Source: Ensifer adhaerens (lineage in GTDB: Bacteria; Pseudomonadota; Alphaproteobacteria; Rhizobiales; Rhizobiaceae). Taken from it: DNA of 64,000 nucleotides. Location: assembly GCF_000697965.2 (NCBI RefSeq), contig NZ_CP015880.1:1-64000 (forward strand), read 5' to 3'. The position numbers were made by a program, and so were the translations under genes. The notes beneath the pieces are model-generated. The model ran no database searches. It was not told the origin of the DNA and saw only the letters and a program-made list of their open reading frames with translations. The number at the start of each line of letters is the position of its first letter. The first letter of the stretch is position 1. Of this stretch, positions 1 to 8,089 are shown one piece after another.

Positions 1-28
1 TCCGGCTAAGAAAAATCTGTTAATCGAG

Positions 29-53
29 AGCCCGGCCCTTGCGCCGGGCTTTT
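29..53 (+). terminator. Rho-independent terminator of a gene left of the window
   Basis: An eight-base-pair stem (AGCCCGGC / GCCGGGCT) with a six-base loop is followed by TTTT. It must serve a plus-strand gene ending just outside the window. In related rhizobia I would expect rpsT (ribosomal protein S20) there, but that gene is not visible. Confidence 0.75.
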
Positions 54-1044
54 CGGATTCATACTTCTGTCATCGCGATGGTTAATCTGGCGGCTTGGGC
101 TTATGTCAGTGCGATGACAAGATTTATATAACTATTTCAATGGCTTGTGAGAGGTCCTTATCAAAAGGATGTCTCTGACTGGGGGGGCGTTCGGCCCATT
201 CTGAGTCAAGCGAATTTTTATTTTTTTTCTTTTTCGCCAGCTAAGCAAAGAGCGAAAAATCAAAACCCTTGATTCAACAGGGATTCTTCTCGGACTCGGA
301 ATGCGGCAAGCAAATGGCGGCCGGAGAGTCAACGGCCAGCGCTTAAGGTTGCGTAAAAATCGCGATTGATCTTGCCCATCGATCCTGCCTAAATGCCCTC
401 CACAGGGGACACGGACCACATCTGTAAAAAGAAGCAAAAGAGGCCATTTCGAAGAAATGGTTTCGATGTTTCTGTCCTTTGTATCAGGGCGGCTCCGCGT
501 CGTTCAATCAGACAAGTCGAAGGTGAAAAAACCGGATGGTTCATACCACTCCGGACGGGAAACTTTCGTCCTGTGATTGTGAGGCGGCCATCTGCAGCAC
601 CTGCGTCCGGTCGGACGCCTAGAGGTCGCTGCGGCGCTTTGACGGCTGCCTGTCTTGCCCTTTGATCGGCTACGACAAAGGAAAGATGCAGGAGGCCTCG
701 ATGGAGGGTGCAAGCGGCGCCCGACGCGAGGCCAAGGTCCAACGCGCGGCTCATCGCTTCGTACGAGGGTGCGACGAGCTGTTGACGAGGAGGAGGATCC
801 GGTACGGCGCGGGAGCGCGTCGAAGGGATTGTTGACGAGAGGCGCGAGGGGACATCCTCCGGCCCAGCAGGGCAGGTGGGTGCGCGTAGCGCGCAGCGAG
901 GCGGGAGATGAGGAGCCCGGCGTCGTCTGCGACTGTGACGTTCGGCGAAAGCGGCATGGCCCATACGGGCGCCGCGGGCGACGGACATAAGAGATGAGGC
1001 CGGCAGCGATGACGGCATCTGAACATGAATTGGAAGGCGGCAAA
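54..1044. other. Long non-coding region upstream of dnaA
   Basis: About 990 bases lie between the upstream terminator and the chosen dnaA start. The open frames crossing it are arginine/proline-rich, overlap one another and look like non-coding GC-rich sequence. The left part (60–370) is comparatively AT-rich, with a T-tract at about 217–236. It carries a perfect 9-base inverted repeat, TGTCATCGC at 68–76 and GCGATGACA at 111–119. The right part (650–990) is purine-rich, with TTGACGAG occurring twice (about 782 and 830). I see no good DnaA box (TTATCCACA) and no TTAA-N7-TTAA CtrA sites. It probably holds the dnaA promoter and a long 5' leader; I cannot place the promoter. Confidence 0.6.
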
Positions 1045-2589
1045 ATGCAGATGAATTTGGTGACGGCGGGCGCACTTCAGAAAGAAGGAGACGCATTTCA
1101 AGCCGGAAGCAATCTATCTCAGGCGGCGGGGGAAAAAACCGACATGAGGCACGACGCACTGTTCGAGCGGGTAAGTGCGCGTCTCAAAGCTCAAGTCGGT
1201 CCGGATGTCTTTGCAAGCTGGTTTGGGCGTCTGAAGCTCCATTCCGTATCCAAGAGCGTTGTGCGCCTTTCGGTGCCGACCACGTTCCTGAAGTCCTGGA
1301 TCAACAACCGTTATCTTGACCTCATCACCTCGATCTTCCAGCAGGAAGACGGCGAGATCATGAAGATCGAGATCCTGGTGCGCACGGCAACCCGTGGCGC
1401 CCGTCCGACCACCCAGGAAGAAGCGCTGCCGCAGGCGGCAGAAGCATCTCCGGCTCAGCCCGCGCGCCGTCCGGCCGCAGCCCAGCCGGTGGCAACCGTT
1501 GCCGCGGCGACTGTCGCAAGCATGCAGAGGCCGACCCAGGCGCCGCTCTTCGGCTCGCCGCTCGACCAGCGCTACAATTTCGAAAACTTCGTCGAGGGTT
1601 CCTCGAACCGCGTGGCGCTTGCCGCCGCCCGGACGATTGCGGAAGCCGGCGCCGGTGCGGTGCGGTTCAACCCGCTCTTCATCCATTCGAGCGTCGGTCT
1701 CGGCAAGACGCACCTTCTGCAGGCGATTGCCATCCAGGCGCTGCAGAGCGCGCGTGCGCCGCGCGTCGTCTACCTGACGGCCGAATACTTCATGTGGCGT
1801 TTCGCCACCGCGATCCGCGACAACGACGCACTGTCCTTGAAGGAGTCGCTGCGCAACATCGATCTCCTGATCATCGACGACATGCAGTTCCTGCAGGGCA
1901 AGTCGATCCAGCATGAGTTCTGCCACCTGCTGAACATGCTGCTCGATTCCGCCAAGCAGGTCGTCGTCGCAGCCGACCGCGCACCGTGGGAACTGGAATC
2001 GCTCGACAGCCGCGTTCGTTCGCGTCTCCAGGGCGGCGTCGCCATCGAGATGGACGGCCCGGACTACGACATGCGCCTGGAAATGCTGAAGCGCCGCCTG
2101 GACACGGCCCGTCAGGACGACGGTTCGCTCGACATTCCCGGCGAGATCCTGAGCCACGTGGCACGCAACGTGACCGCCAGCGGCCGCGAACTGGAAGGTG
2201 CCTTCAACCAGCTCCTGTTCCGCCGCTCCTTCGAGCCGCAGCTCTCGCTCGAGCGCGTCGATGAATTGCTCGGCCACCTCGTCAACGCCGGCGAACCCCG
2301 CCGCGTGCGCATCGAGGACATCCAGCGCGTCGTCGCCAAGCACTACAACGTCTCGCGCCAGGAGCTCGTCTCCAACCGCCGCACCCGTGTCATCGTCAAG
2401 CCGCGCCAGATCGCGATGTATCTGTCGAAGACGCTGACGCCGCGCTCCTTCCCGGAGATCGGCCGTCGCTTCGGCGGACGCGACCACACGACCGTGCTGC
2501 ACGCCGTGCGCAAGATCGAGGAGTTGATCTCGGGCGACACCAAGCTCAGCCATGAGATCGAGCTGCTGAAGCGCCTGATCAACGAATAG
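1045..2589 (+). CDS. dnaA: Chromosomal replication initiator protein DnaA
   Basis: DnaA is the AAA+ ATPase that binds DnaA boxes and opens the replication origin. The 514-residue product has the four usual domains: an N-terminal interaction domain ([10 protein letters not shown]), a variable Ala/Pro/Gln-rich linker, the AAA+ core with Walker A (GLGKTHLL) and Walker B ([10 protein letters not shown]), and a C-terminal DNA-binding domain with the DnaA signature ([13 protein letters not shown]). I chose ATG 1045 because a GGAAGGCGG ribosome-binding site lies just upstream; ATG 994 and ATG 1144 are in-frame alternatives. A bidirectional terminator follows the stop codon. In several Rhizobiales the mapped oriC lies near hemE rather than at dnaA, so this gene does not by itself mark the origin. 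Confidence 0.97.
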   Translation: MQMNLVTAGALQKEGDAFQAGSNLSQAAGEKTDMRHDALFERVSARLKAQVGPDVFASWFGRLKLHSVSKSVVRLSVPTTFLKSWINNRYLDLITSIFQQEDGEIMKIEILVRTATRGARPTTQEEALPQAAEASPAQPARRPAAAQPVATVAAATVASMQRPTQAPLFGSPLDQRYNFENFVEGSSNRVALAAARTIAEAGAGAVRFNPLFIHSSVGLGKTHLLQAIAIQALQSARAPRVVYLTAEYFMWRFATAIRDNDALSLKESLRNIDLLIIDDMQFLQGKSIQHEFCHLLNMLLDSAKQVVVAADRAPWELESLDSRVRSRLQGGVAIEMDGPDYDMRLEMLKRRLDTARQDDGSLDIPGEILSHVARNVTASGRELEGAFNQLLFRRSFEPQLSLERVDELLGHLVNAGEPRRVRIEDIQRVVAKHYNVSRQELVSNRRTRVIVKPRQIAMYLSKTLTPRSFPEIGRRFGGRDHTTVLHAVRKIEELISGDTKLSHEIELLKRLINE

Positions 2590-2606
2590 TCGAGCCGCAT
2601 TGCCGC

Positions 2607-2637
2607 AAAAAAAGCCCGGGTTCGCCCGGGCTTTTTT
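2607..2637. terminator. Bidirectional terminator between dnaA and the LysR gene
   Basis: AGCCCGGG-ttcg-CCCGGGCT has seven A on its left and six T on its right, so it can end transcription from both converging genes. The minus-strand LysR gene stops four bases to the right. Confidence 0.88.
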
Positions 2638-2640
2638 ATT

Positions 2641-3585
2641 TTACCGGACCGCTTTCAGTGCCGGCCGTGGCGGACGCTTCGTCACCGCATTCCCCACACC
2701 CTGCTCGGCTCGTGCCTGTTCGATGATCCAGGCGCGAAAGGCCGTGACCGGCGGGCGGTCGAGTGCGGCCGGCGGGTAGACGAGATGGTAGGCAAGCCCG
2801 GTCATCACGCCCTCAGGGAAGGGGGCTTCCAGCACACCCTCCGCAAGCTCGCGCGTGACCAGCGACAGGCGCACCAATGCAACGCCGTCGCCGGCCTTGG
2901 CCGCCTCGATCGCGCCGTTGCTGTTGACGAAGACCGGCCCTCGCCCGGCGTCCACCCCGTCGGCGCCCGCCGCATCCAGCCACAGCCTCCAATCCTGACG
3001 GTGGACGTCGTGCAAGAGCACATGCGCGGCAAGGTCACCCGGCATGTCGAGTGGGTTCCTGGCGCGTAGTGCCGGGTGAAGGACCGGCACCGGGTCGTCA
3101 TCGATCAATCGTTCGCTCACAAGACCGTCATAGCGACCAAGCCCATGACGGATGGCGATGTCGACCCCATCGCTGTTGAAGTCGGTCAGCCGATTGGTGG
3201 TGCTGATGCGCACGTCGATGCCGGGCACCTGTAACTCGAAGGCGCCGATGCGCGGCACCAGCCACTGCGCGGCAAAGGTGGGCGTGCAGCTGACCGTCAG
3301 CACCGGCGCACGCTTGCGCGCCGTCAGTTCCTCGGTCGCCTCGCGCATCATTCGGAACGCGCGCCTGAGCGTTGCGAAATAGGTGCTGCCGTCCTCCGTC
3401 AGCGCCAACTGTCTCGGCCGGCGCTCAAACAGCGTCACTGCTAACGCCTGCTCCAGTTCGCGCACCTGCAGGCTGACGGCGCCAGGCGTCACGTTCAGTT
3501 CTTGCGCGGCCTTGGTAACGCTTAGATGTCGCGCGGTGGCCTCGAAGGCGCGAAGCGAGGCAAGCGAAGGAAGGTATGTCGACAT
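2641..3585 (-). CDS. LysR-family transcriptional regulator, GcvA-like
   Basis: The 314-residue protein has the typical LysR layout. A winged helix-turn-helix occupies about residues 5–65 (LRAFEATARHLSVTKAAQEL, then TPGAVSLQVRELEQ), followed by a periplasmic-binding-protein-like effector domain (about 95–295). The N-terminal wording and the short effector domain resemble the GcvA/AmpR group. It is divergent from the EamA exporter at 3720 with a 134-base gap, the usual arrangement when a LysR protein controls its neighbour together with a small effector. Regulation of that exporter is an inference; the effector is unknown. Confidence 0.88.
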   Translation of the reverse strand: MSTYLPSLASLRAFEATARHLSVTKAAQELNVTPGAVSLQVRELEQALAVTLFERRPRQLALTEDGSTYFATLRRAFRMMREATEELTARKRAPVLTVSCTPTFAAQWLVPRIGAFELQVPGIDVRISTTNRLTDFNSDGVDIAIRHGLGRYDGLVSERLIDDDPVPVLHPALRARNPLDMPGDLAAHVLLHDVHRQDWRLWLDAAGADGVDAGRGPVFVNSNGAIEAAKAGDGVALVRLSLVTRELAEGVLEAPFPEGVMTGLAYHLVYPPAALDRPPVTAFRAWIIEQARAEQGVGNAVTKRPPRPALKAVR

Positions 3586-3719
3586 GGTTTAGCCAAACTC
3601 AATCATGTGGCGAGAAATGATCGTTTGTTCGAAGCTCAATATCCTGAGAATAATGGCACAAAGTCAAGATGGTAGATGCCATCACGGTTTAGCCTGACAA
3701 ACAAACGAGGGTTAAGGCA

Positions 3720-4679
3720 ATGACACAAGCAACGCAGGCCAAGGTCATGGGCGCCCGGGAATGGGGCATGTTGATCCTGCTCTCCATTCTGTGGGGCGGC
3801 TCCTTCTTCTTCATCGGCGTCGCCGTCAAGGCGTTGCCTCCGGTCACGATCGTGGCGCTCCGCGTCAGTCTCGCGGCGCTCGCGCTGCTCGCCTTCGTTC
3901 GACTGATGGGACTGTCGATGCCGCGCGACCCGCGCGTGTGGTTGGCTTTCTTCGGGATGGGGCTGCTCAACAATCTCATCCCCTTCTCGCTGATCGTCTG
4001 GGGGCAGACGCATATCGCAAGCGGCCTTGCCTCGATCCTCAACGCCACCACGCCGCTGTTCGGCGTGATCGTCGCGCATCTCCTGACCGATGACGAGAAG
4101 CTGACAGCCAACCGGTTTGCAGGCGTCGTCGTCGGCTTCCTCGGGGTTGCGATGATGATTGGCCCGGCAGCGCTCGGTGGGCTCGGTTCGAACCTGCTTG
4201 CCCAGGTCGCCGTGCTCGGCGCAGCGCTCTCCTATGCGCTCGCCGGTGTCTTTGCCCGCCGCTTCAAGCGCATGGGCGTGGTGCCGATCGTGACTGCGAC
4301 CGGTCAGGTCTCGGCCGCAAGCATCATGCTGGTCCCGCTGTCGCTGCTGATCGATCATCCCTGGACGCTTCCCATACCCGGCTTCGACGTCTGGGCGGCG
4401 ATCGTCGGCATCGCGCTGATTTCCACGGCGCTCGCTTACGTCCTGTTCTTCCGCATCCTGGAAACGGCCGGTGTCACAAACCTGATGCTGGTGACCTTCC
4501 TGATCCCGGTCAGCGCCATCCTGCTTGGCGCTTTGTTCCTCGGCGAAACGCTGGAACTCAAGCACTTCCTGGGCATGACCTTGATCGCGGCCGGTCTGGC
4601 GGCGATCGACGGGCGGCTTCTGCGCCTCTTTTCCCGGCCGGCCATCGACACCAAGTTAGAGTGCCGCGACAACGCTTGA
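3720..4679 (+). CDS. EamA/DMT-family transporter (probable metabolite exporter)
   Basis: The 319-residue membrane protein has about ten hydrophobic segments and two EamA repeats, each close to 140 residues. The first begins near WGMLILLSILWGGSFFFIG (about residue 14) and the second near VAVLGAALSYALAGVFARRF. Family members (YdcZ/RhaT/PecM type) export amino acids or other metabolites from the cytoplasm; the substrate cannot be read from sequence. The divergent LysR gene is its likely regulator. A strong terminator follows. The start ATG 3720 has GAGGG upstream. Confidence 0.87.
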   Translation: MTQATQAKVMGAREWGMLILLSILWGGSFFFIGVAVKALPPVTIVALRVSLAALALLAFVRLMGLSMPRDPRVWLAFFGMGLLNNLIPFSLIVWGQTHIASGLASILNATTPLFGVIVAHLLTDDEKLTANRFAGVVVGFLGVAMMIGPAALGGLGSNLLAQVAVLGAALSYALAGVFARRFKRMGVVPIVTATGQVSAASIMLVPLSLLIDHPWTLPIPGFDVWAAIVGIALISTALAYVLFFRILETAGVTNLMLVTFLIPVSAILLGALFLGETLELKHFLGMTLIAAGLAAIDGRLLRLFSRPAIDTKLECRDNA

Positions 4680-4703
4680 GCATTTCTGATTTGCACGCAT
4701 TGC

Positions 4704-4741
4704 GGGCCGGTGGGCGAAAGCACCACCGGCCCTGTTTTTTT
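4704..4741 (+). terminator. Rho-independent terminator after the EamA exporter
   Basis: A perfect ten-base-pair stem (GGGCCGGTGG / CCACCGGCCC) with a nine-base loop is followed by a run of seven T. It separates the exporter from the YCII/sigma operon downstream. Confidence 0.9.
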
Positions 4742-4801
4742 CATCCGGGTTGTCGGCTATTGCTTGCCGCCACCGTCTTTGTTTCAGGAGCTGGAGTTCC
4801 G

Positions 4802-5176
4802 ATGCTTTACGCCGTGTTTTGCTACAATCAAGAAGATGTCACGAACGCCTGGACCAAGGAGCAGGACGAAAAAGTCATGCATGATCTGTTGGCCGTACAG
4901 AGCAAATATGCGGAGGCAGGCCGGCTTGGGCCGGTGGCGCGCTTGATGCCGACGACGGCGGCGACGACGCTCCGGCACAGTCACAGCGAGACGATCGTAA
5001 TCGATGGCCCGTTTGCCGAGACGAAAGAGCAACTGCTCGGTTTCTATGTCATCGACTGTGCGTCTCTCGATGATGCGCTCGAGTTCGCCCGTGATCTGAG
5101 TTCTGCCAATCCGGCCGCCGGCTCCTATGAAATCCGTCCTCTTGCCATCTACAAACCCAGTGAGCTTGCTTCATGA
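4802..5176 (+). CDS. YCII-related (DGPF-domain) protein
   Basis: A 124-residue protein of the YCII/DGPF family. The diagnostic segment DGPFAETKEQLLGFYVID lies in the middle (about residues 67–84). These proteins have a ferredoxin-like fold with an active-site-like His/Asp pair, but most have no proven function. The stop overlaps the start of the downstream sigma factor gene by four bases (ATGA), so the two are translationally coupled. This pairing is characteristic of the ECF42 sigma group. A longer in-frame start at 4661 exists, but its extra residues do not look like YCII and it would run through the terminator; ATG 4802 is preceded by GGAG. Confidence 0.88.
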   Translation: MLYAVFCYNQEDVTNAWTKEQDEKVMHDLLAVQSKYAEAGRLGPVARLMPTTAATTLRHSHSETIVIDGPFAETKEQLLGFYVIDCASLDDALEFARDLSSANPAAGSYEIRPLAIYKPSELAS

Positions 5177-6444
5177 CAGACACAGCCTGGATAGACCTCG
5201 CTCTCGTTTCGGCCCGGCCGCAGGCCGTGGGCGCGCTGTTGCGCTATTTCCGCAACCTCGACACTGCCGAAGAAGCGTTTCAGGAGGCCTGTATCCGGGC
5301 TTTGAAGACCTGGCCGAAGAGCGGCCCGCCGCGCGACCCCGCCGCCTGGCTGATCTTCGTCGGCCGCAACAGCGGCATCGACAAGGTGCGCCGCCAGTCC
5401 CGCGAGACGGCGCTGCCGCCGGAGGAAATTCTTTCCGACCTCGAGGATCAGGAGGGCGCGCTCGCCGACCAGCTCGACGGCTCCCACTATCGCGACGACA
5501 TTCTTCGCCTGCTGTTCGTCTGCAGCAATCCGGCGCTGCCGGCAACGCAGCAGATCGCGCTGGCGCTGCGCATCGTCTCGGGCCTTTCGGTCAAGCAGAT
5601 CGCCCGCGCCTTCCTCGTCAGCGAGGCGGCGATGGAACAGCGGATCACGCGGGCCAAGTCGCGTGTCGCGGCCGCCGGCCTTGCCTTCGAGACCCCGGAT
5701 GCGGCCGACCGGTCAGATCGGCTCGCCGCCGTCGCCACGATGATCTACCTCGTCTTCAACGAGGGCTATTCGGCGATGAACGGCCCGGAAAGCGTCTCGG
5801 CCGACCTGTGCCAGGAGGCGATCCGGCTCGGACGCCTGCTGCTTCAGCTTTTCCCGGCCGAGCCGGAGATCAAGGGGCTGACGGCGCTCATGATGATCCA
5901 GCATTCGCGGGCGCGCGCCCGCTTCGACGCCGATGGCGCCGTCATCCTGCTTGATGACCAGGACCGCAGCCTGTGGGACCGCTCGCTGATCGACGAGGCC
6001 TTGGCGCTGATCGACAGGGCGATGCAGTACCGCCAACCGGGCGCCTACCAGATCCAGGCGGCGATCGCGGCGCTGCATGCCCGCGCCGAGCGTGCGGATG
6101 AGACCGACTGGGCGCAGATCGACCTGCTCTACCAGGCGCTCGAGCGGCTGCAGCCCTCTCCGGTGATCACGCTCAATCGCGCAGTGGCGGTTTCGAAGCG
6201 TCAGGGGCCGGAAGTCGCGCTGGCGATGATCGCGCCCTTGGCGGAAAAGCTCTCCGGCTATTTCTATTTCCATGGCTTGAGCGGCCATCTCCTGAAGCAG
6301 CTCGGCAAGGTCCGCGAGGCGCGTGTGGCCTTCGACCATGCGATTGCGCTTGCGACCAACGCGGCCGAATGCGCTTACATCCGCATGCAGCTCGACAAGC
6401 TCGATGAAACGCCTGGTATCGAGATCTCCGAAAGAAAAATCTGA
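5173..6444 (+). CDS. ECF42-type RNA polymerase sigma factor with C-terminal TPR-like extension
   Basis: A 423-residue sigma-70-family protein, more than twice the length of a minimal ECF factor. Sigma region 2 lies at about residues 15–80 (AEEAFQEACIRAL, then AAWLIFVGRNSGIDKVRRQ). Region 4 lies at about 120–170 (LSVKQIARAFLVSEAAMEQR). About 240 further residues carry DUF6596/TPR-like helices (YLVFNEGYSAM; HGLSGHLLKQLGKVREARVAF). That long C-terminal domain and the coupled upstream YCII gene are the hallmarks of group ECF42, which has no classical anti-sigma factor; the C-terminal part is thought to regulate activity. Targets here are unknown; the next genes (DoxX-like, DUF1801, GST) are candidates. 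Confidence 0.9.
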   Translation: MTDTAWIDLALVSARPQAVGALLRYFRNLDTAEEAFQEACIRALKTWPKSGPPRDPAAWLIFVGRNSGIDKVRRQSRETALPPEEILSDLEDQEGALADQLDGSHYRDDILRLLFVCSNPALPATQQIALALRIVSGLSVKQIARAFLVSEAAMEQRITRAKSRVAAAGLAFETPDAADRSDRLAAVATMIYLVFNEGYSAMNGPESVSADLCQEAIRLGRLLLQLFPAEPEIKGLTALMMIQHSRARARFDADGAVILLDDQDRSLWDRSLIDEALALIDRAMQYRQPGAYQIQAAIAALHARAERADETDWAQIDLLYQALERLQPSPVITLNRAVAVSKRQGPEVALAMIAPLAEKLSGYFYFHGLSGHLLKQLGKVREARVAFDHAIALATNAAECAYIRMQLDKLDETPGIEISERKI

Positions 6445-6513
6445 CGGTGCCTGTCGGGATCCCTCATGCGCTTTCGTCCTTGGACCGAGAACGAAATCCA
6501 AGGAGAGAAATCA

Positions 6514-6927
6514 GTGACCACCAGCCTCGTTATGCCCGCCCCAACGGCAAAGTCGATCATCCTCGGCCGCTTCCTCAGCGGCGTGCTAGTCGCCTTCCTG
6601 ATTTTCGATGCCGTCATCAAGCTTGTGCCGCTTGCTGTCGTCACCGAAACCATGGTCGCGCTCGGCTATTCCGCCGACCAGGGTCTGGCGCGGCTGCTCG
6701 GCATTCTCACATTGTTGTGCACGGTGCTCTATGTGATCCCGCGCACCTCGATCCTCGGCGCCATTCTGCTCACCGGCTATCTCGGCGGGGCGATGGCGAC
6801 GCATCTGCGGGCCGGCAGCCCGCTCTTCACCCATCTGCTTTTCGGCTTCTATCTCGGCGTGATCGCCTGGGGCGGCCTCTGGCTTCGGGATCCGCGGCTG
6901 CGCGCCCTCATTCCCTTCAGCAACTGA
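6514..6927 (+). CDS. DoxX-like family membrane protein
   Basis: A 137-residue protein with four hydrophobic segments (ILGRFLSGVLVAFLIFDAV, LGILTLLCTVLYVIP, SILGAILLTGYLGGAM, LLFGFYLGVIAWGGLWL), as in DoxX-like small integral membrane proteins. The tyrosine/glycine segment GAILLTGYLGGAMATHLR is typical of that group. I chose GTG 6514 because AGGAGAG lies at 6501–6507; an ATG at 6466 would add 16 residues without a good ribosome-binding site. It lies 70 bases after the ECF42 sigma gene on the same strand and may belong to its operon or regulon. Biochemical function is unknown. Confidence 0.82.
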   Translation: MTTSLVMPAPTAKSIILGRFLSGVLVAFLIFDAVIKLVPLAVVTETMVALGYSADQGLARLLGILTLLCTVLYVIPRTSILGAILLTGYLGGAMATHLRAGSPLFTHLLFGFYLGVIAWGGLWLRDPRLRALIPFSN

Positions 6928-6954
6928 CAGAAACGGAGCGCTCGAAAGACGACC

Positions 6955-7326
6955 ATGACCAAAAAAGTCAACGACTACATTGCCGGCCTCTCCGGTGTCC
7001 CGGCCGACGTGGCGAAGCGCCTGCATGGTGCCCTCCTGGCCACAGGCGCGCTCAATGACGCCGTCAAATGGGGCCATCCCATCTATGAGGCCGGCGGCGC
7101 GGTCTGTCTGCTCAAGGGGGCAAAGGATTGCGTGACCTTCGGTTTCTGGCGCGGCGCCGAGATGCTTGATCTCGACGCACGCCTGGAGAAGGGCGGCGGC
7201 AAGGGCGACATGGCCTATATTCGCCTGCGCACCACCGATGACGTGGACGACGCTCAGGTCGCCCGGCTGGTGGCTAGGGGCATCGAGCTCAACCGGCTGA
7301 AGGGCGATCCGATGAAAGCCGCCTAG
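6955..7326 (+). CDS. DUF1801 domain-containing protein
   Basis: A 123-residue cytoplasmic protein matching the DUF1801/YdhG family. The recognisable centre is AVKWGHPIYEAGG, followed by a small-molecule-binding-like beta region (CVTFGFWRGAEML). DUF1801 proteins are often encoded beside ECF sigma factors, YCII proteins and glyoxalase-like proteins, which is the company here. No enzymatic role is established. It starts 28 bases after the DoxX-like gene and is probably cotranscribed with it. Confidence 0.8.
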   Translation: MTKKVNDYIAGLSGVPADVAKRLHGALLATGALNDAVKWGHPIYEAGGAVCLLKGAKDCVTFGFWRGAEMLDLDARLEKGGGKGDMAYIRLRTTDDVDDAQVARLVARGIELNRLKGDPMKAA

Positions 7327-7433
7327 ACGAAACAAACTTGCATCGTGGCCGAAGAAACAGAGCGCCTTTATCGGCTGCGATGCAATATCTCTTCACGGGA
7401 ACAGGAATTCACGCCAGATCCCGCGAGGCAGCC

Positions 7434-8048
7434 ATGATCCTCTACTATCAAACCCACTCTCCCTTCGCCCGCAAGGCGCTTGTCTTTGCTCACGAGATCG
7501 GCCTTGCCGACCGGCTGAAAGTCATCCACCACGAGACGAGCCCAACGCGGCGCAACGACGAGGTCTATGCCGAAAACCCGCTCGGCAAGGTTCCGGTGCT
7601 GTTGCGTGAGGGCGAAGAGCCGATCTTCGACAGCGATGTCATCTGCGCCTATCTCGATACGCTGCACGAGGGACGCAAGCGGATCCCCGAGGTCGGCGAA
7701 CCTCGATGGCGGGCGCTGCGCATGCAGTCGGTGGCGCAGGTTCTTGCCCAGACCGGGATCGGCTTGCGCTGGGAGTGGGAGAGGCGCCCCGAACATCTGC
7801 GCTATCCGGAACTCGCCAAGGGCTACGAAGAAAAGATCGAGGTGACCTACGATTGGCTGGAGCAGACGTTATCGCCCGAGGAAGACGTGGATATCGGGCA
7901 GATCGCGCTGGCGACGGCACTGTCCTGGATGGCGTTTCGCTACCTGCCGTCGTTTCGCAACCGTCCGAGGCTGACCCGCTGGTTCGATGCATTCGAAGGC
8001 CGGCCGTCGATGCAGGCCACGCCGCTGTCAGGTGAAACGTTCGATTGA
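7434..8048 (+). CDS. Glutathione S-transferase family protein
   Basis: A 204-residue cytosolic GST-like protein. The N-terminal thioredoxin-fold domain (about 1–78) contains SPFARKALVFAHEIGL and the cis-proline and glutathione gamma-glutamyl contact region (GKVPVLLREGEEPIFDSDVIC, with the Asp-Ser pair). The C-terminal helical domain follows. The start ATG 7434 has GAGG upstream and gives the common YYQTHSPF N-terminus; the frame is open about 32 codons further upstream without family similarity. Substrate is unknown; it lies downstream of the sigma/DoxX/DUF1801 group and converges on hemW. Confidence 0.86.
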   Translation: MILYYQTHSPFARKALVFAHEIGLADRLKVIHHETSPTRRNDEVYAENPLGKVPVLLREGEEPIFDSDVICAYLDTLHEGRKRIPEVGEPRWRALRMQSVAQVLAQTGIGLRWEWERRPEHLRYPELAKGYEEKIEVTYDWLEQTLSPEEDVDIGQIALATALSWMAFRYLPSFRNRPRLTRWFDAFEGRPSMQATPLSGETFD

Positions 8049-8067
8049 GTCTGTAGCCGGCGAAGAC

Positions 8068-8089
8068 CGCCTGCCCTCAGGGGCAGGCG
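8068..8089. other. Short hairpin between convergent GST and hemW genes
   Basis: A nine-base-pair perfect stem (CGCCTGCCC / GGGCAGGCG) covers the hemW stop codon. Neither side has a clear T-run, so it is only a weak candidate for transcription termination. Confidence 0.4.

Noticed and set aside
54..1044. Chromosomal origin of replication upstream of dnaA
   Set aside because: No cluster of DnaA boxes and no GATC/CtrA pattern could be found; in related rhizobia oriC lies near hemE. A GC-skew analysis of the whole chromosome would decide.
1114..2553. 479-codon minus-strand open frame opposite dnaA
   Set aside because: Shadow frame of GC-rich coding sequence; composition is unlike a protein, no ribosome-binding site, and it is fully covered by dnaA.
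3636..4565. 309-codon minus-strand frame opposite the EamA exporter
   Set aside because: Composition is dominated by Arg/Asp/Glu/Gln/His, typical of the antisense of a hydrophobic membrane protein gene.
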